Source: Streptomyces qinzhouensis
GTDB taxonomy: Bacteria; Actinomycetota; Actinomycetes; Streptomycetales; Streptomycetaceae
Length of the DNA stretch: 64,000 bases
NCBI RefSeq assembly: GCF_007856155.1
Contig: NZ_CP042266.1
Location: forward strand, 3,782,001 to 3,846,000
Direction of reading: 5' to 3'
Within the stretch, counting starts at the first letter, position 1, and each line of letters starts with the position of its first letter. The notes under the pieces were generated by a model. It was not told where the DNA came from, did no database searches, and saw only the letters and a program-made list of their open reading frames with translations. The position numbers and the translations under genes were made by a program. Shown here one piece after another: positions 51,400 through 61,478 of the stretch.

Positions 51400-51537
51400 T
51401 CAGGCGGACAGGCTCGCGCGACCCTTGCTGCGGCGAGACGCGAGAATCGCGCGGCCGGCACGGGTACGCATGCGCAGACGGAAACCGTGGGTCTTCGCCC
51501 GGCGACGGTTGTTCGGCTGGAAGGTGCGCTTGCTCAC
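51400..51537 (-). CDS. rpmH: 50S ribosomal protein L34
   Basis: 45 residues, GTG start at 51537: [24 protein letters not shown], then [19 protein letters not shown], the complete bL34 sequence. GGAG lies eight bases upstream. First gene of the leftward rpmH-rnpA-yidD-yidC-jag string, divergent from dnaA. Confidence 0.97.
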   Translation of the reverse strand: MSKRTFQPNNRRRAKTHGFRLRMRTRAGRAILASRRSKGRASLSA

Positions 51538-51704
51538 TCGGGGGCTCCAGAAGAAGATTCGTAGGTGGCGGGACATCGCCTGGCTGTCACCGTGCGCCCA
51601 CGAGAAGCTCGCGTTTCGCCCGATTGCACCGCTTCACAACCACGGAAAGTGGTCTTTGCCCATCGGAGGCAGGCGGCAGCAGCCATCGACAACTCGACCT
51701 CGTT

Positions 51705-51734
51705 ACGGTACGCGCGGCTACGCCATCCGGTCAA
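51705..51734 (-). promoter_or_regulatory. Candidate rpmH promoter
   Basis: On the minus strand TTGACC (51729-51734), an 18-base spacer and TACCGT (51705-51710), a good vegetative sigma-70-type match. Confidence 0.6.
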
Positions 51735-51791
51735 ACCAGCCTCTGCCGGCCCCCCGGTCCGCCCGCCGTACAGGGCTCTCTGTGCACAGGC

Positions 51792-51800
51792 TGTGGACAA
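51792..51800 (-). promoter_or_regulatory. DnaA box in the dnaA promoter region
   Basis: TGTGGACAA, the complement of the perfect box TTGTCCACA. It lies four bases upstream of the candidate dnaA -35 element, suited to autorepression by DnaA. Confidence 0.8.
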
Positions 51801-51804
51801 CAAC

Positions 51805-51834
51805 TTGAACCACCCGGGTCGCGCTGACTACCTT
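51805..51834 (+). promoter_or_regulatory. Candidate dnaA promoter
   Basis: TTGAAC (51805-51810), an 18-base spacer and TACCTT (51829-51834). Confidence 0.6.
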
Positions 51835-51935
51835 GGCTGAACTCCGGAACTTTCCTTTCTGTCCTTGACTGTCCATCCCCCACCGCCCGGATCACCCTTT
51901 CGGGAGCGTGCGGGATCTTCGAGAGAGCGTGGCTC

Positions 51936-53735
51936 GTGGCTGACGTACCTGCCGATCTTGCCGCAGTGTGGCCACGAGTGCTGGAGCAGCTTCTCGCCGA
52001 AGGCCAGCAGGGCATCGAACCCAAAGACAAGCAGTGGGTCGAGCGCTGCCAGCCGCTGGCGCTGGTCGCCGACACCGCACTGCTCGCCGTCCCCAACGAG
52101 TGGGGCAAGCGGGTGCTCGAAGGCCGGCTGGCGCCGCTGATCAGCGAGACGCTCAGCCGGGAGTGCGGCCGTCCGATCCGGATCGCGATCACGGTCGACG
52201 ACTCGGCGGCCGAGCCGACGGCCCCGCACCAGCCGCCCCCGTCCGCCGGACCGCTCTACGACGAACCCGGCGAGCCGGGCCCCGAGCGCTATCGCCAGAG
52301 CGATCCCTACGGGGGGTACGGCCACCGTCCCGCCGAGGACGGATTGCCGGAGATCCGGCCCGCCTACCCCGAGTACCCGCAGCAGCGCCCCGAGCCGGGC
52401 GCCTGGCCGCGCACCGCGGAGGATCTGTCCTGGCAGCAGCCGCGCCTCGGCGGGTTCCAGGACCGGGATCCGTACGCCACGCCGCGTACCCACCGGATGC
52501 CGCACGACTACCGCGGCCCGCAGCAGTCCGAGCGCCAGGCCTACGAGCCGCGTCAGGAGCGGCGGGAGCCCGAGTCCCCTCAGCAGCCGCACCGGACCGG
52601 ACCGGCGGGCCTTCAGGGGCCCTCGCGGCCGTCGGGCGGAGTCGACGGCCCGGGGGGATCCCTGGGCGGGTCGCCGCCGGTGCCCGGCGGTCCCGGGGAG
52701 CCGCATGCCCGGCTGAACCCCAAGTACCTCTTCGACACCTTCGTCATCGGCGCCTCCAACCGGTTCGCCCACGCGGCCGCCGTCGCGGTGGCGGAGGCCC
52801 CGGCCAAGGCGTACAACCCCCTGTTCATCTACGGGGAGTCCGGGCTCGGCAAAACGCATCTGCTGCATGCCATCGGGCACTACGCGCGCAGCCTCTATCC
52901 GGGCACCCGGGTGCGGTACGTGAGCTCGGAGGAGTTCACCAACGAGTTCATCAACTCGATCCGCGACGGCAAGGGCGACACCTTCCGCAAGCGGTACCGC
53001 GATGTGGACATCCTGCTCGTCGACGACATCCAGTTCCTGGCGAGCAAGGAGTCGACGCAGGAGGAGTTCTTCCACACCTTCAACACGCTCCACAACGCCA
53101 ACAAGCAGATCGTGCTCTCCTCCGACCGGCCGCCCAAGCAGCTGATGACGCTGGAGGACCGGCTGCGGAACCGTTTCGAGTGGGGCCTCACGACCGACGT
53201 CCAGCCGCCGGAGCTGGAGACCCGGATCGCGATCCTGCGGAAGAAGGCGGTCCAGGAGCAGCTCAACGCACCGCCGGAGGTGCTGGAGTTCATCGCCTCC
53301 CGGATCTCCCGCAACATCCGCGAGCTGGAGGGCGCCCTGATCCGGGTCACCGCCTTCGCGTCGCTGAACCGGCAGCCGGTCGACCTCGGGCTGACCGAGA
53401 TCGTGCTGAAGGACCTCATCCCCGGTGGAGAGGACTCGGCGCCCGAGATCACGGCGGGCGCGATCATGGCGGCGACGGCGGACTACTTCGGGCTGACGGT
53501 GGAGGACCTCTGCGGCTCCTCCCGCAGCCGGGTGCTGGTCACGGCCCGGCAGATCGCCATGTACCTCTGCCGTGAGCTGACCGATCTGTCGCTGCCGAAG
53601 ATCGGCGCGCAGTTCGGCGGCCGGGACCATACGACGGTGATGCACGCGGACCGCAAGATCCGGGCGCTGATGGCCGAGCGCCGCTCCATCTACAACCAGG
53701 TCACCGAGCTGACCAACCGCATCAAGAACGGCTGA
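51936..53735 (+). CDS. dnaA: Chromosomal replication initiator DnaA
   Basis: 599 residues from GTG 51936. Domain I is residues 1-90 ([30 protein letters not shown]). Domain II is a long Pro/Arg/Tyr-rich linker (~90-265), as in other Streptomyces DnaA proteins. Domain III is the AAA+ core with Walker [15 protein letters not shown], Walker [15 protein letters not shown] and sensor regions. Domain IV has the DnaA-box reader [23 protein letters not shown]. It binds the boxes in oriC and melts the origin. A T-tailed hairpin follows the gene. Confidence 0.99.
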   Translation: MADVPADLAAVWPRVLEQLLAEGQQGIEPKDKQWVERCQPLALVADTALLAVPNEWGKRVLEGRLAPLISETLSRECGRPIRIAITVDDSAAEPTAPHQPPPSAGPLYDEPGEPGPERYRQSDPYGGYGHRPAEDGLPEIRPAYPEYPQQRPEPGAWPRTAEDLSWQQPRLGGFQDRDPYATPRTHRMPHDYRGPQQSERQAYEPRQERREPESPQQPHRTGPAGLQGPSRPSGGVDGPGGSLGGSPPVPGGPGEPHARLNPKYLFDTFVIGASNRFAHAAAVAVAEAPAKAYNPLFIYGESGLGKTHLLHAIGHYARSLYPGTRVRYVSSEEFTNEFINSIRDGKGDTFRKRYRDVDILLVDDIQFLASKESTQEEFFHTFNTLHNANKQIVLSSDRPPKQLMTLEDRLRNRFEWGLTTDVQPPELETRIAILRKKAVQEQLNAPPEVLEFIASRISRNIRELEGALIRVTAFASLNRQPVDLGLTEIVLKDLIPGGEDSAPEITAGAIMAATADYFGLTVEDLCGSSRSRVLVTARQIAMYLCRELTDLSLPKIGAQFGGRDHTTVMHADRKIRALMAERRSIYNQVTELTNRIKNG

Positions 53736-53783
53736 CCGCGGCCGCCGGGCCAAGCCCGCGGTCCTTTCCACGGCAGTGGGCGA

Positions 53784-53813
53784 AGCGCCCCCGGACTCCG
53801 CTCCCGGGGCGCT
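53784..53813 (+). terminator. Rho-independent terminator of dnaA
   Basis: AGCGCCCCCGG (53784-53794) pairs with CCCGGGGCGCT (53803-53813) with slight register slack, followed by TTTT, about 50 bases after the stop codon. Confidence 0.85.
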
Positions 53814-54606
53814 TTTCCATGGGGTACGGAGGGTGTACGGAGCCTTCCCGGCCGTACGGGAGGCCTCCCCGCCCTCCGGCGGGCAACCCCCGCCGGAGCA
53901 GCGTCCCGGGGCCGCTGGTGCCCGCTGCCGACGACGGCTCTGCCGGGCCGCTGCGGAGCCTCTGCCGACGTCCCCGGCGGGCGTCTCCGGCGGCTCCGGC
54001 GGCATCTCTCCGGTGGCTTCCGAAGCCTTCGGAACGCCGCCGGCCGGGCCCCGGGAGGCCCACGGCGGGGGACAGCGGGCCGACGGCGACGCGGCCGGTG
54101 TTCGATTACGGGGCCGGACGGCGGGGTTCTCCACAGAACACGGGAGAATCCACCGTCCACACCCTGGGGACCGGGGAGTTGTCCCTACGGTGTCCACAGG
54201 CGGACCGACCCTCTGATGATCACAGCAGGTCAGTGGGTTGGGGATTTGTGGCAAACCGTAATCCACAGACTGTGGACAACGGATCCGTCCACAGGAGGCC
54301 GGAAAAGTTGTCCACTGGTCACCCACAGGCAGGACCGGGTTGCCCACAGCTTGTCCACACCGCTGTCCACTGTTCGGCAACACAACACCCCCTCTCACCG
54401 GGTCGAGTGAAAGCCGTCACACCAAGGAGGCGGATTGGGCTGTGGGGAACCTGGGTAAAGCTGGGGACAGGGCTGGGGAGAACTACCCCTGGGCTGTGCA
54501 TCGCCTGTGCAGAACTTTCCGGTGTCCACAGAGACCGCCGGTTATCCACTGCCTCCACCCACAGGCCCGGTGGACAAAAAACCGCTGCTGACCTGCGAAA
54601 ACGGGG

Positions 54607-54640
54607 TTATCCACGGTATCCACAGGACCTACTACTACTC
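54607..54640 (+). promoter_or_regulatory. Candidate origin-unwinding element: DnaA boxes plus DnaA-trios
   Basis: Two adjacent boxes, TTATCCACG (54607-54615) and GTATCCACA (54616-54624), are followed by GGAC and then CTACTACTA (54629-54637). The complementary strand reads as three 3'-GAT-5' triplets, the DnaA-trio motif, in the orientation and spacing known from the B. subtilis origin. Confidence 0.65.
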
Positions 54641-54840
54641 CCACTTAGAGTTACCGGGGAATTCGTTTCGAAGTGGGTCCTGTGCACAACTCGACCCGAC
54701 GGCCCGGCACGCCCGTGGTCACGACTTGACCCCGAGGCGCACCCGCTGTCAGCGCCGTACGTCAGACTGGTCCCCGGCGACACAGCCGACGACAAGAGCC
54801 AGCAAGGGCGAGACGGCGACAGCAGCAGGAGGCGGTTCCG

Positions 54841-55971
54841 GTGAAGATCCGGGTTGAGCGCGATGTACTCGCGGAGGCGGTGGCCTGGGTGGCCCGGAGC
54901 CTCCCGGCCCGTCCCCCGGCACCCGTGCTCGCGGGTCTGCTGCTGAAGGCCGAGGACGGCGCGCTGAGCTTCTCCAGCTTCGACTACGAGGTCTCGGCGA
55001 GGGTCTCGGTCGAGGCGGAGGTCGAGGAGGACGGCACGGTCCTGGTCTCCGGCCGGCTGCTGGCCGATATCTGCCGCGCCCTGCCCAACCGCCCGGTGGA
55101 GATCTCCACCGACGGTGTACGGGCGACCGTGGTCTGCGGTTCCTCCCGCTTCACCCTGCACACCCTGCCGGTGGAGGAATATCCCGCACTGCCGCAGATG
55201 CCGACCGCGACCGGGACCGTCCCCGGTGAGATCTTCGCCGCCGCCGCCGCCCAGGTCGCCATCGCCGCGGGCCGCGACGACACCCTTCCCGTCCTCACCG
55301 GCGTCCGGATCGAGATCGAGGGCGACACGGTCACCCTCGCCTCCACCGACCGCTACCGCTTCGCGGTCCGCGAGTTCCTCTGGAAGCCCGAGGACTCCGG
55401 CACCTCCGCGGTCGCCCTGGTGCCCGCGAAGACTCTGCTGGACACCGCCAAGGCGCTGACCAGCGGCGACACCGTCACTCTCGCGCTGTCCGGCAGCGGT
55501 GCCGGTGAGGGGCTGATCGGTTTCGAGGGCGCCGGACGGCGGACCACCACCCGCCTTCTCGAAGGCGATCTGCCGAAGTACCGCACGCTCTTCCCCACCG
55601 AGTTCAACTCCGTGGCCGTGATCGAGACCGCGCCCTTCGTCGAGGCCGTCAAGCGAGTCGCCCTCGTCGCCGAGCGGAACACCCCGGTCCGGCTGACCTT
55701 CGAGCAGGGTGTGCTGATCCTGGAAGCGGGTTCCAGCGACGACGCACAGGCTGTGGAGCGCGTCGACGCCCAGCTCGACGGCGACGACATCTCGATCGCC
55801 TTCAACCCGACGTTCCTGCTCGACGGACTGAGCGCGATCGACTCCCCGGTCGCCCAGCTGTCCTTCACCACGTCGACCAAGCCCGCGCTGCTCAACGGCA
55901 AGCCGGCCGTCGATGTCGACGCCGACGAGGCGTACAAGTACCTGATCATGCCGGTGCGGCTCTCCGGCTGA
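54841..55971 (+). CDS. dnaN: DNA polymerase III beta subunit (sliding clamp)
   Basis: 376 residues from GTG 54841. Three repeated clamp domains: residues ~1-120 (MKIRVERDVLAEAVAWVARSLPARPPAPVLAGLLL), ~130-250 (VLTGVRIEIEGDTVTLASTDRYRFAVRE) and ~255-376, ending in LIMPVRLSG, the canonical C-terminus. The dimeric ring tethers polymerase III and other partners to DNA. It lies directly right of oriC. Confidence 0.98.
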   Translation: MKIRVERDVLAEAVAWVARSLPARPPAPVLAGLLLKAEDGALSFSSFDYEVSARVSVEAEVEEDGTVLVSGRLLADICRALPNRPVEISTDGVRATVVCGSSRFTLHTLPVEEYPALPQMPTATGTVPGEIFAAAAAQVAIAAGRDDTLPVLTGVRIEIEGDTVTLASTDRYRFAVREFLWKPEDSGTSAVALVPAKTLLDTAKALTSGDTVTLALSGSGAGEGLIGFEGAGRRTTTRLLEGDLPKYRTLFPTEFNSVAVIETAPFVEAVKRVALVAERNTPVRLTFEQGVLILEAGSSDDAQAVERVDAQLDGDDISIAFNPTFLLDGLSAIDSPVAQLSFTTSTKPALLNGKPAVDVDADEAYKYLIMPVRLSG

Positions 55972-55989
55972 TCACCACCCCGGACCACG

Positions 55990-56041
55990 GGTGAGCCCCG
56001 GGCCGGTCGATACGACGACGCCGTGCTCCGGCGGGCTCACC
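55990..56041 (+). terminator. Hairpin after dnaN
   Basis: GGTGAGCCC (55990-55998) pairs with GGGCTCACC (56033-56041), with GGCCGG/CCGGCG pairing inside, 19 bases after the dnaN stop codon. Confidence 0.55.
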
Positions 56042-56141
56042 GGTGTCCCCGGTGGACCCGCCGGGCCTCGGAGGTCCCCCCGGCGTAGGCTCGACCCAGG
56101 TCAGGTACGGAAATCGTCGGACTATGTGTAAGGACAGTGAG

Positions 56142-57020
56142 ATGCAGCTCGGCCTCGTCGGCCTCGGCAAAATGGGCGGCAACATGCGCGAGCGCATCCG
56201 CCGCGCGGGCCACACCGTCGTCGGATACGACCGGAACCCCGATCTCGCCGATGTTCACAGCCTCGCGGAGCTTGTGGAGAAGCTTCCGGCCCCTCGGGTG
56301 GTCTGGGTGATGGTCCCGGCCGGTGCCGCGACCCAGTCCACCGTCGACGAGCTGGCCGAGCTGCTCTCCCCCGGCGACATCGTCGTCGACGGCGGCAACT
56401 CCCGCTGGACCGACGACCAGAAGCACGCGGTCGAGCTGGGCATCAAGGGCATCGGCTTCGTCGACTGCGGCGTCTCCGGTGGCGTCTGGGGCCTGGAGAA
56501 CGGCTATGCGCTGATGTACGGCGGCGATGCCGAGAACGTCGCCAAGGTCCAGCCGATCTTCGACGCGCTCAAGCCCGAGGGCGACTTCGGCTCCGTCCAC
56601 GCCGGCAAGGTCGGTGCCGGCCACTTCGCCAAGATGGTCCACAACGGCATCGAGTACGCGATGATGCAGGCCTACGCCGAGGGCTGGGAGCTGCTGGAGA
56701 AGGTCGACGCCGTCACCGATGTGCGCGAGGTCTTCCGCTCCTGGCAGGAGGGCACCGTCATCCGCTCCTGGCTGCTCGACCTGGCGGTCAACGCCCTCGA
56801 CGACGACGAGCACCTCGACAAGCTGCGCGGCTACGCGGAGGACAGCGGCGAGGGCCGGTGGACGGTCGAGGCCGCCATCGACCACTCCGTACCGCTCCCG
56901 GCGATCACCGCGTCCCTCTTCGCGCGCTTCGCCTCCCGTCAGGACGACTCCCCGCAGATGAAGATGATCGCCGCGCTGCGCAACCAGTTCGGCGGCCATG
57001 CGGTGGAGACCAAGAAGTAA
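56142..57020 (+). CDS. gnd: 6-Phosphogluconate dehydrogenase (decarboxylating, short form)
   Basis: 292 residues, the shorter Gnd/YqeC type. It oxidises 6-phosphogluconate to ribulose 5-phosphate and CO2. MQLGLVGLGKMGGNMRERIRRAGHTVVGYDRNP is the cofactor fold; DGGNSRWTDD, DCGVSGGVWGLENGYALMYGG and GAGHFAKMVHNGIEYAMMQAYAEG hold the substrate and catalytic residues (Lys in HFAKMVHN). AAGGA precedes ATG 56142. A gnd gene between dnaN and recF is a standard actinobacterial arrangement. Confidence 0.95.
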   Translation: MQLGLVGLGKMGGNMRERIRRAGHTVVGYDRNPDLADVHSLAELVEKLPAPRVVWVMVPAGAATQSTVDELAELLSPGDIVVDGGNSRWTDDQKHAVELGIKGIGFVDCGVSGGVWGLENGYALMYGGDAENVAKVQPIFDALKPEGDFGSVHAGKVGAGHFAKMVHNGIEYAMMQAYAEGWELLEKVDAVTDVREVFRSWQEGTVIRSWLLDLAVNALDDDEHLDKLRGYAEDSGEGRWTVEAAIDHSVPLPAITASLFARFASRQDDSPQMKMIAALRNQFGGHAVETKK

Positions 57021-57074
57021 CGGCCTTCGGCCGGAAAGCAAGACGGCTTCGGCCGGGGAGGTCGGCGTACACCC

Positions 57075-58226
57075 ATGCACGTCACGCATCTGTCGTTGGC
57101 CGACTTCCGCTCGTACGCCCGGGTCGAGGTTCCGCTCGACCCGGGCGTCACCGCGTTCGTGGGGGCGAACGGACAGGGCAAGACCAATCTGGTCGAGGCC
57201 GTCGGCTATCTCGCCACCCTCGCCAGTCACCGGGTCTCCTCCGATGCCCCCCTGGTGCGCTCCGGGGCCGAGCGGGCCGTGATCCGGGCCGCGGTCACCC
57301 AGGGCGAGCGTTCCCAGCTGGTGGAGCTGGAACTCAACCCCGGCCGGGCCAACCGCGCCAGGGTCAACCGGTCGTCGCAGGTCAGACCACGTGATGTGCT
57401 CGGGATAGTGCGGACCGTGCTCTTCGCGCCCGAGGATCTGGCGCTGGTCAAGGGAGACCCCGGGGACCGCCGCCGCTTCCTCGACGAGCTGATCACCGCG
57501 CGTTCACCCCGGATGGCGGGCGTCCGCTCCGACTACGAGCGGGTGCTCAAACAGCGCAACACCCTGTTGAAGTCGGCGGCGCTGGCCCGGCGGCACGGCG
57601 GCCGCGGGGCCGATCTGTCCACCCTCGACGTCTGGGACCAGCATCTGGCCCAGACCGGCGCCGAGCTGCTCGCCCGGCGCGGAGAGCTGATCGCCGCCCT
57701 CCAGCCACTGACGGACAAGGCGTACGAGTCCCTGGCACCGGGCGGCGGTCCGGTCACTCTGGAGTACCGTTCCTCCGCCGCTGCCGCGGCCGGTGACGAG
57801 CCGGGCGCCGAACCGCTGCCGCACCACCGCGAAGAGCTGTACACCCTGCTGATGACGGCCCTGGGCGAATCCCGCAAGCAGGAGATCGAACGCGGTGTGA
57901 CACTGGTCGGCCCGCACCGCGACGATCTGGTGCTCCGGCTCGGGAGCCTGCCCGCGAAGGGGTACGCCAGCCACGGCGAGTCCTGGTCGTACGCGCTGGC
58001 GCTCCGGCTTGCCTCGTACGATCTGCTGCGGGCCGAGGGCAACGAGCCCGTCCTGGTGCTCGACGACGTCTTCGCGGAACTGGACGCGCGGCGCCGGGAG
58101 CGGCTCGCGGAGCTGGTGGCTCCGGGTGAGCAGGTGCTGGTGACCGCGGCGGTGGCCGAGGACGTACCCGAGGTACTGACCGGGGCGCGGTACGCGGTCG
58201 CGGAGGGCGAGGTGACCCGGCTGTGA
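57075..58226 (+). CDS. recF: DNA repair and replication protein RecF
   Basis: 383 residues. RecF is an SMC-like ATPase that helps load RecA at single-strand gaps. It opens [46 protein letters not shown], with the Walker A in GANGQGKTN. The [24 protein letters not shown] block and the C-terminal ABC signature and Walker B region ([35 protein letters not shown]) are present. The stop codon overlaps the dciA GTG (GTGA). Confidence 0.97.
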   Translation: MHVTHLSLADFRSYARVEVPLDPGVTAFVGANGQGKTNLVEAVGYLATLASHRVSSDAPLVRSGAERAVIRAAVTQGERSQLVELELNPGRANRARVNRSSQVRPRDVLGIVRTVLFAPEDLALVKGDPGDRRRFLDELITARSPRMAGVRSDYERVLKQRNTLLKSAALARRHGGRGADLSTLDVWDQHLAQTGAELLARRGELIAALQPLTDKAYESLAPGGGPVTLEYRSSAAAAAGDEPGAEPLPHHREELYTLLMTALGESRKQEIERGVTLVGPHRDDLVLRLGSLPAKGYASHGESWSYALALRLASYDLLRAEGNEPVLVLDDVFAELDARRRERLAELVAPGEQVLVTAAVAEDVPEVLTGARYAVAEGEVTRL

Positions 58227-58837
58227 GCGAAAGCACACCATTGCCGTTGCCGGGTGCGGGCGGTCCGGGGCTGCCGGGCGGACCCGCCGCCGGTTTCCCG
58301 GGGCTTCCCGGGGCGCCCGCCGGCGCCCGTACTCCGGAGGCGTCCGGGGTGGATCTGGCCCGGGTCGCGCTGCGCGCCGCCAAGGAGCAGGCGCGGGCCC
58401 GCGGGGCCGCGGCCCAGGAGCGGCGGCAGGCCCGCCGGGGCGGCGGGCTGCGCTCCGGTGCCCGCGCGGACGGCCGCGATCCGCTGCCGTTGGGTGCCGC
58501 GATCAACAGGCTGATCACCGAGCGCGGCTGGGAGACGCCCGCCGCGGTGGGCGGGGTGATGGGCCGCTGGCCGCAGATCGTCGGCGAGGGGCTGGCCAAT
58601 CACTGCGTACCGCAGCGCTACGACGAGGACGAGCGCGTACTGACGGTCCAGTGCGACTCCACGGCGTGGGCGACCCAACTGCGGCTGCTCGCGCCCCGGC
58701 TGGTGGCCCGGCTCAACGAGGATCTCGGACAGGGCACCGTCAAGCTGATCAAGGTGCTGGGCCCGGGGGCGCCGCGCCGGGGGTTCGGCCCGCTGCGGGC
58801 GCCCGGAAGCACCGGCCCCGGCGACACCTACGGCTGA
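58223..58837 (+). CDS. dciA: DciA-family (DUF721) helicase-loading protein
   Basis: 204 residues, GTG start overlapping the recF stop codon. The DUF721/DciA domain is at ~85-185: [96 protein letters not shown]. DciA interacts with DnaB and helps load it in bacteria lacking DnaC or DnaI. The first ~75 residues are a Gly/Pro-rich then Arg/Ala-rich extension. Position between recF and gyrB is conserved in actinobacteria. Confidence 0.92.
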   Translation: MSESTPLPLPGAGGPGLPGGPAAGFPGLPGAPAGARTPEASGVDLARVALRAAKEQARARGAAAQERRQARRGGGLRSGARADGRDPLPLGAAINRLITERGWETPAAVGGVMGRWPQIVGEGLANHCVPQRYDEDERVLTVQCDSTAWATQLRLLAPRLVARLNEDLGQGTVKLIKVLGPGAPRRGFGPLRAPGSTGPGDTYG

Positions 58838-61428
<2,591 letters not shown>

Positions 61429-61478
61429 GTCGGTCCCAGCCGTCCGAGCTGACCGTACGAAAGGACAGAAGACCGGCT

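Larger units (their letters stand above)
51538..51935. other. rpmH-dnaA divergent promoter region
   Basis: 398 bases with no gene. It holds a minus-strand promoter for rpmH (51705-51734), a plus-strand promoter for dnaA (51805-51834), a perfect DnaA box between them, and a leader of about 95 bases before the dnaA GTG. Confidence 0.75.
53736..54840. other. Replication origin oriC
   Basis: The 1.1-kb non-coding dnaA-dnaN gap. DnaA-box-like 9-mers fall in two clusters. Left: 54127, 54153, 54190, 54259, 54271 (perfect, minus), 54285, 54308, 54340, 54351 (perfect, plus) and 54363. Right: 54441 (minus), 54522, 54542, 54569 (minus), 54607 and 54616. A further relative is at 54681. About 17 in all, most with one or two mismatches to TTGTCCACA. 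The two-cluster layout agrees with characterised Streptomyces origins. The first ~380 bases (53740-54120) lack boxes. Confidence 0.97.

Noticed and set aside
53814..54120. A protein-coding gene in the left part of the dnaA-dnaN gap
   Set aside because: Several frames are open on both strands but none has a ribosome-binding site or family likeness. The stretch lies between the dnaA terminator and the DnaA-box clusters, as expected for oriC.
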